Origin: Cristatella mucedo
Taxonomy: Eukaryota; Bryozoa; Phylactolaemata; Cristatellidae
DNA: 62,500 nt
Direction: 5' to 3'
Assembly (NCBI GenBank): GCA_009760855.2
Contig: WPIO01000009.1
Coordinates: forward strand, 1,677,501-1,740,000
A program made the translations under genes and the position numbers. The notes under the pieces are model-generated. The model did no database searches, was not told where the DNA came from, and saw only the letters and a list, made by a program, of their open reading frames with translations. This document shows, piece by piece, positions 11,061-22,964 of the stretch. Numbering within the stretch: the first letter of the stretch is position 1; every line of letters begins with the position of its first letter.

Positions 11061-13090
11061 TGACGATATTAAATCTTCAGAACTGATAGTTGGCGCTATA
11101 GTTTGGCCCATGGGTATGTTTCCGCTTTGTGAAACAAGGATGTGGATTTAAGCCTCGTGGCCTATTTTTAAGCATAAATATAAATCAAGTTCTCTTAAGG
11201 CAGTGTACAAATAGAGTTCTGCATTTGTTAACTTGAATCCAGGCTGGGCTGAGGTCAGGATTTTTAACAACGGAGTAAGACCCACAGTAAGTTTATCCAG
11301 TTGGCGACAGCCGATTATGTAAACTGTGGATTGCACAGCAACTGCATTTTTCAAGACATGGCCGCTCTTTGTCAAGCGAAATGAGGATACAGTTTTGTCG
11401 ATATTGAAGATTGGGATTCGCGTTGGAGTGTGGGCGGCCCATGTAGCAGCCTCGCCATAGGGGGGGGGGTTGCTTTTCTCCCTGCAGCCATACTTTGCCA
11501 CTGCATCCAAGTTCTAACGCCGTGGATGCAAGGTTGCCCTTTATGTTGCTGCATTTACCTTTCTTCATAACTCACGGCCTGCGCTCTTAACCGTCAGCAA
11601 ATGACACCAAAATCTGAAATTCTGTGGGCGTCTTATCGGCGATTTGGCTGTCACACTAGGCCACTTCTATCTGAGTTTCCATGGTTTCCTATCAAGCATC
11701 AATTCACTTTTTTTTAGATCCTCAGTCTCGTTTACAGGTCCCTCGGAAGGCTGAACTACCTGACCCATTTGGTCTTCTGGGTAGCTGTGGCTAAATTGCT
11801 TATCTGCCGATAGCCATCGCGACTCCCCGAAATACATTTGAAATACCTGAGCACTTGATTCATCAACTGAACGGAATTCGCTGACATTATCAAACTCATC
11901 TGTGGCCAGGTCACCACTTGGCACGGCACAGCACTCAGCCAAAGATCTATTTATCTGTTTTGGTCAAGTTTCCAATTAACTACATGAACTGTCTTTTTAC
12001 GTGCGCGCGTTGCGTGCTTACCTTTTCAAGAGTTTGTTTATGAAAATAGCCAGAGGTCCTATAAGGAACCAGCTGCTACGCGTTTCTCTATTTTTTATAA
12101 AATGCTGTCCAAATAAAGAATATGCTTATTTTTTGCATTATGAATAGCATGCCTGACGCTAGACCGTAATTATTAGCTCTCCTACAGCCAGTTGGAAAGA
12201 TTCTAGAAACTGATTCAGTTCCTTTAGCTTATCTATATTCGACAAAAATTGTATTATTATCATAAGTAATACCGGTAGTAATACCGGCCAAAACTGTCAG
12301 CATTATTTGGACCTAATAAGGATTTCAAGGAGTGAATCTCTTTTTTCACATCATCGCCCTGCTCTTATATCTTAGCAGAACTTTCAGCCTATAGCCGAAC
12401 GGTCCGTTATCCAGGTATCTTGAGCAGATAAGATGGCCACCGCTCAAGATTATCTCATACTAAGGCACGGAAATCTTACAGCTCATTGTGGTAGAACCAC
12501 CTAAACATGAACGGTTTATAAAATTTAAAAGAGGATTTTGAGTACACAAGCAAAGCGATGTTCACTCTCCCATTCAGCTAACCTGGTAACCGAATAAATT
12601 GAACAAAACGAAGTCTTGATTCCTCGTGAGCTGTCATGGCATCTTTGCATAAGGCGGTAAAAAATAGTTTTTTCTTGGAAGCCTCCATTCAAAAACTCTT
12701 TTGAAGAGATCCTCCTCCTCCTCCTCCCACGGGCCTCCTAGCAGAAGCTCGTTTGGCGCCACCAGGCTCTCGTGCGATGCTAACTCCGCGCTTGATCACT
12801 GCAGGTTCGGCCTTATCTTATTCATCAAGCCAGGCCTCCTCGGTCGTGACATTACTAAGCTGCAAAAAACCAGCGCGGCCCACCTCAAAGCGATAAACAA
12901 GCCACCAGCTATTAAACACTAAGAATTTACCACACGCCGCTTGATAAAACTCTATGCCTAAATCAGGCGAGTGCAAAGTGTGGGCCGAGATTAAGTCAGC
13001 CAATCCGGTACCGGTAAAGACGGGTCGTAGTGAAAGTTCTCTCGCGAATCAGCAAATAGTAAGTTGCTATTGGATGAAAGCTTGGAGTTA
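11061..13090. other. Unit A flank upstream of the gene, no coding region supported
   Basis: Paralogous to 47,350-48,770 and 50,880-51,350. Both-strand open frames at 11,148-11,568 and 11,667-11,942 are not preserved as open frames in the paralogue, so I do not call them. A C-run of 10 G is at 11,460, a (TCC)n tract at about 12,708-12,727, and weak LINE relics are visible near 11,690-11,730. Confidence 0.5.
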
Positions 13091-13096
13091 CAACTG

Positions 13097-13126
13097 CATA
13101 TTTAACGTTGCTTTTCTGTTCGGTGA
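13097..13126 (+). promoter_or_regulatory. Core promoter of cysteine-rich peptide gene B
   Basis: CATATTTAA at 13097-13105 is identical to that of the 52-kb gene. A start-site-like TCGGTG follows 15 nt further on (13120-13125), where the other intact copy has TCAGTG. The downstream AGA-ATTGTCGCTTG block is also conserved. Function is inferred from conservation and spacing. Confidence 0.5.
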
Positions 13127-13298
13127 GAAATTGTCGCTTGGACGCCTGAGGACAGTCCTCATTGAAAGCAGTGAGGTGAAGAGATCGCCAACAACCTGAG
13201 TCAGGCATCCGTCTCCAGCAAGCGCTTTCGCAGGAAGTGAGCCTTCGACCCATAATATATCTGCAGTGTTGCCTCACGGCGCCGGCTGGATTCGTGAA
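13122..13298 (+). other. Untranslated exon 1 of cysteine-rich peptide gene B
   Basis: Ends at donor GTGAA|GTGAGT. It shares the block GCGCTTTCGCAGGAAGTGAG with the copies at 0.4 and 51.5 kb. No start codon leads into a useful frame. The following intron runs to 15005 (about 1.7 kb). The 5' end is inferred from the promoter. Confidence 0.6.
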
Positions 13299-15023
13299 GT
13301 GAGTACTTAATAAATAACTAAGGTAAATTATTTCCTCGCCTTAAACAGTGATCACTCGCCAGAAAACTGTCCCCTAAAATCTGCCATGCTTGCTCGAGTT
13401 AGAGGTTTGGCTTTGGTATTCACAACCGAGCTAGCCAAGCTCATTTCCATGTACCTCCTCTTGCCCAATCCTCCATGCTATGCTGTCTGTGCGCTTTTCT
13501 CCGGCGTTAGTCATCGGTTACCACCGCTAGTGAGGAAATATGGCTACAGTTGAATCCGGACTTGGAGCGTGAGCTTCGACGCTCGTGGTAGACGTGTTAA
13601 GTTTGCAAGCAATAGGAGCGGTTGATAAGCTGGCTACGCCATCGCCTGGTTCTCATAATGCCCAACGCCAGGCTGTTACAGCAGTTATACCACGCTTTGC
13701 TGACCGAACTCCGGCAGACGCGTATAGAAACTCTAAGCCTGGCTTGATAGTAGGAGTTCAAGCCTAGAGTTAACAAAGATTATTGGCTTTAGGAGCAATT
13801 ATGTCTGCTTAATTGTCGACTTTGTGGGCAGTTTCTTAGTTCAGTCTTCGGTGGTGAGTCATCCTATAAGTGATCAGGTAGCTGGGGTGGTGACTTCCTC
13901 GCCTGGCAAACACCCACGACTACCAGCTACGAAATACTATATTTTACAGAGGTAGCGGTCATAGTTTTAGAGGATCTTGTCAGTAGTTAATCGCTTGACA
14001 TTTTTAAATAGGCTTGTTGGATAAGGCACCCTATAGGTGCAACCACTGGCTTACAGACTTGAGGTACGCTTTCCTAAGCACGTGAGCATTAAGATACTTC
14101 TTATTTTTAGCCCTTAGCTAAAGTCCCTGTTAAATGTACACAGTCATACTTTAACAAAGAGGCTACAAATCCTATCAGGTTAGATAGAACCATTAAAAAA
14201 TGTTTTCACTGTTAATGAGTTAGTGTCTGAAGCCCTATACGCCATTTTGAAATTCAAATACCTGGAAGTGACAAGGCTATAACAAACAGTCCGAGTAACT
14301 GTTTTCAGAAAGAGCGTGCCATTTTTCTGCCAATTTTAAATGCTTTGTATGCATCCATCTTAGTGTTTCGCATTTTCGAATTTCTTGCATGTATCGGTTA
14401 ATAAATGAATCTTGGTTGTGCGCTAATCAAGAGAATATCCCAAAATATGTCGGTGATAAAAAGCTTACGGCCACGACGCGCTCCGTTTTCGTAATACAGT
14501 TGATGACCATCAAGATGCTATAGTGACAGATCAAACTCAGCAGTGAACTTTTTCAAAATCCGATAAGTTTTAGTTCGTTTAAACGCATGTCTTACTAACG
14601 TGGAAACTGTGGGAATGACTTTAAAGCGTATACATATGCATATATGTATGTATAATTTGCATAATATAAACTTATATTTATACCTGTATATATGCATTTA
14701 TAAGTATATATTTATATATTTATTTATTTATATTAGCATACCAGCTGCTATTCTAATACAGAGGCATCGAAAGTGTTTCGTTTTAGCTATTTCCTAATCC
14801 AAAACAAGATTAAGTAGCCATGGAAACAGCCTATTTGTGGTCTTCTCGGAAAACGTGGTGCCATGCTGTGAGGGTCGCAGTTAGAGCTCATTGAACACTA
14901 ATTGTCCTGCTTCTGGTACTGATATACAGTTCAGACCAATGGGCTGGAAAGCTTCTAGGTGTGCAGTTCTTTCCATCTTAGGAAATTGTGCTTGCTTTTT
15001 TGCAGATATAATACCACTAAACA

Positions 15024-15230
15024 ATGATCAGCGGAATAGCTGTGCTCGCTGTATTCCTGTTCATGGTCGACGACGCGAGTTCTTATGTACACGAGTGCAG
15101 AACGTCACAAGACTGCCACTACAAATGCGGCGGGAAGGCTTTTTGTCGACTTTCCCTGAAGCCTTTCGGTCATATGCTCTGCCATTGCGAGGGATATCAT
15201 AACGGCCACCGAATCTTGATAGTGGCTTGA
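15024..15230 (+). CDS. Secreted cysteine-rich peptide, CS-alpha-beta-like (gene B)
   Basis: The 68-residue product has a signal peptide of about 20 residues (MISGIAVLAVFLFMVDDASS) and a mature part of about 48. The six cysteines have spacing C-x5-C-x3-C-x5-C-x11-C-x-C. The CxxxC and CxC pair is the signature of the cysteine-stabilised alpha-beta fold found in defensins and many channel-blocking peptides, but the third loop is shorter and the fourth longer than in classical arthropod defensins. The mature part is mildly basic (about 6 K/R against 3 D/E). The coding exon begins at 15006 after acceptor TTTTTGCAG. The longer start seen in the 52-kb copy is absent here, which fixes this ATG. AATAAA lies at 15434-15439. 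The role could be antimicrobial, toxin-like or signalling; the sequence alone does not decide. I know of no named family with this exact spacing. Confidence 0.82.
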   Translation: MISGIAVLAVFLFMVDDASSYVHECRTSQDCHYKCGGKAFCRLSLKPFGHMLCHCEGYHNGHRILIVA

Positions 15231-15433
15231 CAGCTACGGTGACTGAGGAAAGTGCGCCCCGACCAACGCGAAAACTGCAACTTCAGACTTTTAATGCCTC
15301 ACGTTGAATTATCTGGAGCAACCATCTGAAAGTGTATTCATTGATGTCTTCACCATGACTTTTAAATGTTATGTAATTTAAAACTATTTTCTTATTCTGA
15401 GTTAGTGACATCTCGTCACTTAAGTGTTTGTTC

Positions 15434-15439
15434 AATAAA
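15434..15439 (+). terminator. Poly(A) signal of gene B
   Basis: AATAAA about 200 nt after the stop codon. The 52-kb paralogue has AATAAA at a corresponding place, also after a GTCACT..(A)A(A/G)TTGTTTG-like context. Confidence 0.55.
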
Positions 15440-17254
15440 AGCATAAATTCCTTTATCGCCGCTGCAAGCTGGTTGAAAGCGGAAAAGATGGTTTTTAGGT
15501 ATGGAATGATTCTGTTGAATCTGTCGATCTTTACTATACAGTAGCACATCCTGTGAAGTATTTCATTCTTAAAAAGGTGTCAGATTTTTGGCTAAGTATG
15601 CGGTAACTAGCTCTTAATCCCAAAGGGGTCGCGAACATGATCTCTGGTCCAGGGAACCACCTTCTGAGTCAATCAAATTTCTCAAGCGTTATTCTAATCT
15701 CGATGTGAATGCCTGCCTATGCGAAGTCCTAAAAGTATTGCGTTGTGTTGCGGCAATAAGTTACTTAATCTCTTCAATGAAAGTTCCGTAGTGACATCGT
15801 CGACAAAAGCTGCTAGAGTATGCACACTCTTTGGCGTCTGTTTAACAAAAAAAGTTTTATTCAAATACCGATTGCTCAACCTATCTTCGTTGTTCACTGT
15901 TTTCAGAATGAGGAAAACTAACAGCAATAGCGGACAGTACATCTTCCTATTTCCTTGCTCTACCTAGTTTTGACTGCTATAACATTGCTTTAACATGGCT
16001 TTCAAAAATAACCTTTTGCAGCTGGCAGTATAAGATTTTTTCGCTAGGTTGGTCTTAAATTCCAGGAGCCAAATTTGTCTGTTTTTTCTGAAGAAAAAGG
16101 CTGCGATAGCTTCGTCGGTGTATGGAATCGGGAAAAGTTCTTGCTGTGATTTAATTGGCCTGCCGCGGCAGGACTCTTATAGACTACCTAGACCACTCCA
16201 GTTTCAGCCTTCTCGTGATCCCAGGCAAATTTCAGGATTCTGTAGTAGCTGCACCATTCTTTTTCACAAAGAGATAATATGCTCAAAAGCCTGTCTATAC
16301 GTCACGTACCAATTGCTAGCCTTGCTTCGAGCAGCTGGCTTCACCAATTGCCGCCAGTTTAGAAAACAAGCAAGTGCATCTGAGGCAACTTTAGGAACCG
16401 CTGGATGAGCGTTTCTAAAGTTTGATGTCTGAAGCGTTAGGTCATTACTGAGAAACCTTGGCAGTGATCTGGTGCTAGCCGCATTCGTACGACTACATGG
16501 TGAGTATAGTGCCTGAAACATAGCCTCTATTCTGTATTTACTGATTTATATAAGGCAGACACTCTTTTTAAACTATGGTGTCTGCAACCCAAAATGGCTG
16601 GTGCTTCACTAAAGTTTGGAGGAACTACAAAACCGAGCTGAAAATCGCTAATTAACGAGCTTAGCTCAATCGAACAGTGTTATGCTGAACTTAAGCGAAT
16701 TGCAGAAACGCCCAATAGCTCCCTGAAGTAATGCTCACAGCTCGTGAGCGTACGTCTCAGCTGGGAGGTGCGCCTATTTAAAGTGCCGCGGCTCTACGTG
16801 AACATACACGACATATGATGCAACGGTCAGCGGAAGTAATTACGAAAAAATCAGGAATTTAAGTTTGCCTATTACAGTGCCAGAAATAAACCTACCACGG
16901 CCTATTTGGAAGATAGCCATGGCTATACAGATTTGGAAAGCCACAGCACATGCATCTACCCGAAATATAGCACTATGTCTGTAGGTAATGTGCACGATTC
17001 TGGTATCTTAGCCTCGACAAACGGCGTAGTAAGCCAAGTGATTGTTCGTCCTGTGCTGAATATCGCCGCTTCAGAGCCTGTATCTGTTGACACTCGTTAC
17101 TAGACTGGTAGTACAGAAAAGACACCAAAGTGTTGGACTGCTGCTCTGATGCTGTTCTTTATTAGCTTCCCTTCTTTATTAACTTCTATTTAAATTCATG
17201 TAATATGCTTCTTTTTTAACCTGCGATCGTGCTAAGTGTGTCGTTACGCGATAG
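15440..17254. other. Unit A flank downstream of gene B, no coding region supported
   Basis: Paralogous to 52,690-55,400. Open frames at 15,719-15,967, 16,049-16,408 and 16,264-16,521 are broken in the paralogue, which suggests they are chance frames. No LINE or SINE lies inside this stretch, whereas the paralogue carries a LINE at 54,124-55,094. Confidence 0.5.
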
Positions 17255-17400
17255 CTGGCCCCGCCTTCGCTGGGTCTTACCAGGAGGTAGGGTGCTCGCT
17301 CTTCACGACCCAGGTCGCGGGTTTAAGTCAAGCAGTGGGCTCTCCTGCATTGCCCACTCCAAGCGGTTGTTAGAGCCGTCGAAGCTATTCTGCCACTTTA
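17255..17400 (+). repeat. tRNA-derived SINE, family 2, degenerate, shared by both units
   Basis: Contains TTCACGACC, GGTCGCGGGTTTAAGTC (decayed B box), CAGTGGGCTCTCCTGCATTG and AAGCGGTTGTTAGAGCCGT. A SINE at the same place in unit B (55,411-55,515) shows that this insertion preceded the duplication. Confidence 0.65.
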
Positions 17401-18179
17401 TAAATGATGCTTTTGAATGACATGTCATTCAACTTAAACTTTGAGCACCATATATCTTAAGAACCATATTTGGCAATATGCAGTCCAGAGACAGTGCTAT
17501 AAGTCGCTTGCCAGTGCGTAATTGACTACGGAAAAGAATGCTTGTCCATTTCTTGGTTCTTATATTTTGACGAATCGTCACCCTCAAGCTAGAGGCACTC
17601 GTAACGCTACATTTGGGATATCACGCCTTAAATATTTTTCAACGCAGCAATACTCCATTACGTCTGCCCGTATCTTGATCACGCTATGACAAAATGAAGC
17701 CATTGGATGAACACATTACGTCTCCTGTTGAGTTGGCCGTCTTCATCTGAGGATCATTGAAATATTTGGGTCCTGCTTATGTACGAGTGCGACAGCAGCT
17801 AAACGCGTTCACGCGTTTGCGACAGCGAGCTTTAGCTTACGTAGAATTCTACTTCTGTAGGACTGTCGGTACCTTTGACCTTGGCCTGTACCCTCGGTCG
17901 TCTGTATCTGGTACAAAAAGCGTCATATTATATCCAGTTTGCCGTTGACTGCTTGACGCCATATCACTGGTATGACCACGCAACGCTCGCTCGCTAGTGT
18001 GGGTAGCAGCACGACACGAGCGATGCGCAAGGGTCTGAAGCGAGCAATATGAGAAATACGCTGATAGTACCAATACAGTGCCCGATGCTATGCACGGAGC
18101 GCTAACGACAGCGCTATATTAGAAAAATAACAGCGCTAGCCTGTATATTACGGCCGATACGACAGCGGACTCCTCTGAG

Positions 18180-18484
18180 ACGAAGTACTGCCGCGAAGCT
18201 CTGGGTGTAGATGCCTTGCTTGACTGGAAGATTGTGCAGGTCGGCGAGAAGTGGTGTGCTTAGGCAGCAGCTACCCTTACGACAGACATGTCTTGCTGCC
18301 GAGTTTTACACCAGCTGTAAGCCACTGATTGCACAGGCCGCTAGAACAGCAAGCAGTGAGTTACAGAAGTCAAGATCGGATGTCACAAATGCATGAACCA
18401 AGTTAGTTGTGGTATCCCTGTCTAAACAAGCCCGAATATTAGCAATGTTTAAAGTAGGAAGACTTGACTATGACGCTGATGTGA
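18180..18484 (-). mobile_element. L2/CR1-like LINE family 1, internal fragment
   Basis: Minus-strand central ORF region, from the DDHISS-equivalent position to the WLPVKQ-equivalent position, with frame damage and no tail. It directly abuts a plus-strand LINE at 18,485. Confidence 0.75.
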
Positions 18485-19960
18485 ACAGACCAAGAGAACT
18501 TGAGCAACTCTTGCCCAGTCTCCCTTCTACCATTCCTATCAAAGACACTGGAACGAGTCGTGCGGGACCAGCCGAACTCCTATGCAGAAACTTCAAACCT
18601 TGCTAGTAAGTTCCAGTCTGGCTTCAGAGCTAATCTCTCCACGGAGTCAAATTTGCTTTGAGTGTACAACGACTTACTTAGGAATTTAGACATGGGTAAA
18701 GAATCTCTGCTTCTTTTGTCGATCTTTCCGTAGCTTAAGATACTATCGATCACCAATTTCTTCTTAAGCACATATCATCTCGCCTGTACATCACTGCACT
18801 GCTTAGCAATGGTTCAGTTTCAACCTCAGTGGGTGACTCCAGAGTATTGATGTGAATGGACAAAGATCATCCGAGGTACCTCTGAAATATAGGGTGCCTC
18901 AGGGCTCCGTGCTTGGTCCGGTTCTTTGCATGTTTTATACTCTCCCTCTTGCCGATGTGATTTCCAAGTACAATCTGGGCTTTCACTTCTATGCGGATGA
19001 CACTCAGACGTACCTTTGCTTTGATCCCTCCCAGCCTTCGAGCACCTTGAATTCTCTCAACTCCCTTGCTGCATGTATTGATGACATCTGCACATGGATG
19101 GCAGCAAATTTTCTTAAATTGAGTAATGATAAAACTAATTTACTGTTATGGGCAAACCAAGTGCGATTACAAAATTTGAAAGGCTGACGCTCAAAATCAG
19201 ATCCACCAGCATATCTCCTGTTGAATCTGCACGAAATCTAGGTGTCATGTTTCAAAGTGACCTTTCCTTAGACGACCACGTCAGCTCACAATCAAGTTTA
19301 CCTACTTTCAGCTACATAACGTTGCTAAAATTTAGGCTTGTTTAGATAAGGATATCACATCTAAGTTGGTCCATGCATTTGTAACATCCGGTCTTGACTA
19401 CTGTAACTCACTGCTTGCTGGTCTACCAGCCTGTGCAATCAGGAGCTTATAGCCGGTGCAAAACTCTTCAGCTTGGCTTGTCTGTTGTGAGCAATGCAGT
19501 TGCCACATCACACCACTTCTCACCAACCTGCAATGGCTACCAGTCAAGCAACAGATCAACTTCAAAGTTTTGTCGCTCACTTTTAGGTCTCTTCATTCGT
19601 TGGCTCCAGCCTACCTATCAGATCTATTCCCCACCAGGTTAGGCATCATACCACTCGCTTTCCGGAATATAACTCTTTACCTATACCTGGTACAAAGCTC
19701 AAATCCTTTGGAGATTGAGCCTTTAGTTTGTATGCTCCCAATGCTTGGAACTCACTCCCGAATTCCATCACGACGTTCCCTCACTTTACTACATTTAAAA
19801 AGAAATTAAAAACGCACCTCTTTAAGACAGCATTTGGTGGGCCCCTATGATTCGTCTTTTATGTGCCTATGCATGCTGACACTGTGCATGCTGCCACTAA
19901 CCACACTTGCATGCTGATCCTGTGCATGTCCCCCTAACCATGTTATTCATGTTGTTTATT
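18485..19960 (+). mobile_element. L2/CR1-like LINE family 1, reverse transcriptase to near the 3' end
   Basis: Starts in the fingers of the reverse transcriptase (translation in broken frames gives a TLERVV-like then SGFRANLSTES-like sequence) and reads through an intact FYADDTQ catalytic block at about 18,988-19,008. It continues to the C-terminal region and part of the 3' UTR, and stops at TGTTTATTAAG without the usual hairpin-like end and (ATT)n tail. Several frameshifts make it inactive. Among family-1 copies here, this one keeps the catalytic YADD codons. Confidence 0.85.
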
Positions 19961-19964
19961 AAGT

Positions 19965-20560
19965 AAAAAAAAAGAAAGTGAGTGACAAAACCTTGAAGTC
20001 AATCCGTTGCTTGACTGGGAGCCAGTGCAGGTCGGCGAGAAGTGGAGTAATGTGGCAACTGCGACGCTCACGACAGACAAGCCTAGCTGCGGAGTTTTGC
20101 TCCAGCTGCAATCGCCTGATCGCACATGCTGGTAGGCCAGTAAGCAGTGAGTTGCAGAAGTCGAGACGGAATGTCACGAATGCATGGACCAACTTAGATG
20201 TGGTATCTTTATCTAAACAAGCCCGAATTTTAGCAATGTTATGAAGCTGAAAATAGGCGGATTTGACTGTGGAGCTGATATGGTCGTCTAACGAGAGGTC
20301 GCTTTGGAATATGACACCTAGATTTCGAGCTGATTCAACTGGAGATATGCTGGCAGAGCCAATTTTGAGAGTCAGCCTGTCCAATCTCTGGATCACACTG
20401 GGTTTGCCCATAACTAGTAAGTTAGTTTTATCACCGTTAAGTTTTAGAAAATTTGCTGCCATCCATGTGCGGATGTCATCAATGCATGCAGCAAGTGAGT
20501 TTAGAGAATTTGAGGTGCTCAAAGGCTGGGAGGGATCAAAGCAAAGGTACAACTATACCG
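19965..20560 (-). mobile_element. L2/CR1-like LINE family 1, central fragment with long open frame
   Basis: The minus strand keeps about 195 codons in one frame (MYLCFDPSQP through the RLDFCNSLLTGLPACAIRRL block to VLSLTF). Both ends are missing: the 3' part is absent and the 5' end stops just after the YADD position. It is head-to-tail inverted against the preceding plus-strand copy. The whole 18.2-20.6 kb complex is absent from the paralogous site at about 56,398 in unit B. Confidence 0.85.
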
Positions 20561-20682
20561 GCTGCAAAGCAAATTCAGCCAACAACTTGCAGCCGCCTCG
20601 CTAACGCGTTCAGGCTCAGCGCTAAGACTTTCGACCAGTAAACCGTTGTTCCAAGAGAGTGGCTGTGGTCAGGACCATGATT

Positions 20683-20689
20683 ATATAAT
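20683..20689 (+). promoter_or_regulatory. Conserved TATATAA box in unit A
   Basis: Lies in a block GTTG(T)TCCAAGAGAG ... ATATAATGGC that also occurs at 56,475-56,518 (unit B) and 28,088-28,135. No conserved exon was recognised downstream, so a promoter function is only a suggestion. Confidence 0.3.
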
Positions 20690-20889
20690 GGCAAGGCCAT
20701 CACGTCATTATCTCGTTCATACTTAATAATTCATCTCGCTGCTCAAAAGCCTCGGCTTATCGCCACTATTTCATGAGCGGCTCATTTCTAACGTAGTGGC
20801 AAAGCTCACAATTCTTAATCGGCTGTCAAGTTTCGGCCGGCAGGATCGTAGTCCATCGTGGGTCATTACATCGCACCTAATCAAATCAT

Positions 20890-21520
20890 GAAAAGCCACT
20901 GCCTGAATCCCTATTGGCTCCAGCTCAAGCATCAAATCGACTTCAAGATCTCTGGCTTACATGTTGCATCAGTTGCTTGCACAAGGCCACACATGAGAGC
21001 TCATTGTCTGTCGTGAGCCTCGGAGTTACCACATGTAAAGCCCCTTTTTAGGTGACCTGCACTGGCTCCCAGTCAAGCAGCACATTGACTTCAAGGTTCT
21101 GTCACTCACTTTCAGGTCTGGTCCTTCTCTGGGTCTATTCTACCTAGCATGCCTACTCCCTACCAGGTCAAATAACGTACCGTGCACTTTTCTGAATCAA
21201 ACCATTTAGCTATACCTCAAATCCTTTGCGGACCGTGCCTTTAGTTCCTATGCTCTCGAAGCCTAAAACTCACTCCCGACTGAGTCACTGGCATCCCCTG
21301 ACTTTAAGAAATTTAAAAAGAAGCTAAAAACACATCTGTTTATCACAGCGTAAGCAACCTCACTTGCGCGAAGCAAGCTGTGCTAGCGCTCGGAGCCATT
21401 AGCACGTGACCCCACGCGGACATGCTTCCTTTACAGCATATGTAAAGTGCTTAGACAGAGATTGGGTTCTCAGAAAGCGCTCTAAAAATATATAATTACA
21501 ACCAGTATTATTATCGCAAC
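20890..21520 (+). mobile_element. Old L2/CR1-like LINE relic, shared by both units
   Basis: Decayed plus-strand C-terminal coding region (GACCTGCACTGGCTCCCAGT, ACTTCAAGGTTCTGTCACTC) and a remnant of the 3' end near 21,440-21,490. The paralogous relic at 56,720-57,055 shows that it predates the duplication. Confidence 0.65.
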
Positions 21521-21534
21521 ATTTAGCAAGTTTT

Positions 21535-21765
21535 TTTCATTCGCCCTTTGTGTGCTTATGCGTTCTGACACTATGCGTGCTGTCATTAACTGTATTTGCA
21601 TGTTTACCCTGCAAATTTCACCTCTAACCTTGTCATGCTAGTTAACGCTGACCTTGCTACCACTAACCATTCGATCCTGCTTCCTTTGAAACATATGTAA
21701 AGTGTTTATTTAGCGTTCGAGTTAACTGAGGGCACTATGCAAATGTATTATCGTTATTATTGCTC
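21535..21765 (+). mobile_element. Old LINE 3'-UTR relic
   Basis: Resembles the family-1 3' UTR (TGTGCTTATGCGTTCTGACA, then TGTAAAGTGTTT and a decayed ATT tail ending TTATCGTTATTATTG). No coding sequence. Confidence 0.6.
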
Positions 21766-22183
21766 CATTGGTTTATTCTCGCACCGCTCACTCCATGGCC
21801 TTAATAGGCGCATCGCCGCTCCACAAACATTATTGAATTTTGTGTTTATCGGGCCTTCAGATCGTGTGTATGATCCTATCACTGCCTGCATTGACGATGC
21901 ATCATTTTAAGGCAAGGGGAAAGACGATTCAGCTCTGCTTAGCTTTCCTTTTCACCCCAGCGAACTTACCTGTTTTGTTCTTGCGTTGCCTGCTTACCTA
22001 TGCGCGATTAAGGGCATTTTGCTAGCCAAAAATCCTACTAGCCAGTGGCCCTGAGTGACTTCTCGTGCTCTCATGCATGCTCCTCTAAGTGCGACAACCT
22101 TTTCTGCTTTTGAGTATTGGTTTAAGCCTAATACCATGCATTTCATTAATCCTTCAGTAGTGGCTCTCTTGCAGGGAGTCGTT

Positions 22184-22740
22184 AAAAGCCTAGATGAAGA
22201 TGCGGTTCTCTTGGTGCACTATTAAAATACTTCTTATTATTGCTATCATTATTATCACTATTTCTTCCGCTCACATTTTCGGTGGGTAATTTGCAAGATT
22301 CATCTTAAGAGAAGAGCAGATTTCCGTTTACCAATAGCAGGTTGGATGCCATATTTTTATGACAGTCTACCGCATATAAAAACGGTGAAAAAACCTGCTA
22401 GTTGCAGATAACCTTAATTTGGCTTGAAATAAAATATGCTAAGAGGCAAAATAGATTACTAAAAGGACAACGAATTCCTCTCAAGCGGGTGAAGTAAGCA
22501 CGCGTCGCGCTCGTTGAGCCACGAGTGCTGACGCACAGTTTTCGCAAGCAATCCTAGCATCCGGCCGGAGGCACCGCCAGTGGCCAGCCGCGCCAGCAAT
22601 CGTATGCGGTGGCGGCGGCGGAGGCGCGAGGTCGCAGCTCAGGGTCTGCAGCCAAGGCCCTTCGCTGCCAACTTTAGCTCGACGGAGCTCACGTGCGACG
22701 ACGCACGGCGCGGCTGTCGGTTTTCCCGGTCGCACTCGGA
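22184..22740. other. Insertion specific to unit A: LINE-like tail plus GC-rich segment
   Basis: In unit B the flanks GGAGTC and TGCACTGCTCGCTTGCTCAA are adjacent (57,628-57,660), so about 0.56 kb has been added here or lost there. The left part resembles a decayed LINE tail with ATT/ATC repeats (to about 22,265). The right part (22,480-22,740) is very GC- and CpG-rich. The open frames across it are compositional. Confidence 0.5.
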
Positions 22741-22922
22741 GTGCACTGCTCGCTTGCTCAATCAGTCGCAGCGCATTACGTCACTGCTCACCCTCGGGCT
22801 GCCCAAAAATTCCACGAACACGGACATATTCATTGGCGTCATTATACTTCTTTCGCCGCCGAGAGTTGTTGCCGTCGTAAAGTTTGGAACTACTGCTAAT
22901 AATGATGGGTCTCATTTTGAAG

Positions 22923-22923
22923 C

Positions 22924-22964
<41 letters not shown>

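Noticed and set aside
11148-11568. Overlapping frames of 60 to 120 codons on the minus strand
   Set aside because: The paralogous stretch near 47.5-48.1 kb does not keep them open, and none has a recognisable domain.
15024-15230. Inhibitor cystine knot assignment for the peptide
   Set aside because: The last two cysteines are separated by one residue and no adjacent cysteine pair exists in the middle; CxxxC with CxC fits CS-alpha-beta better.
18180-20575. Twin-priming explanation for the inverted LINE pieces
   Set aside because: The inverted pieces overlap in element coordinates, while twin priming yields complementary, non-overlapping parts.
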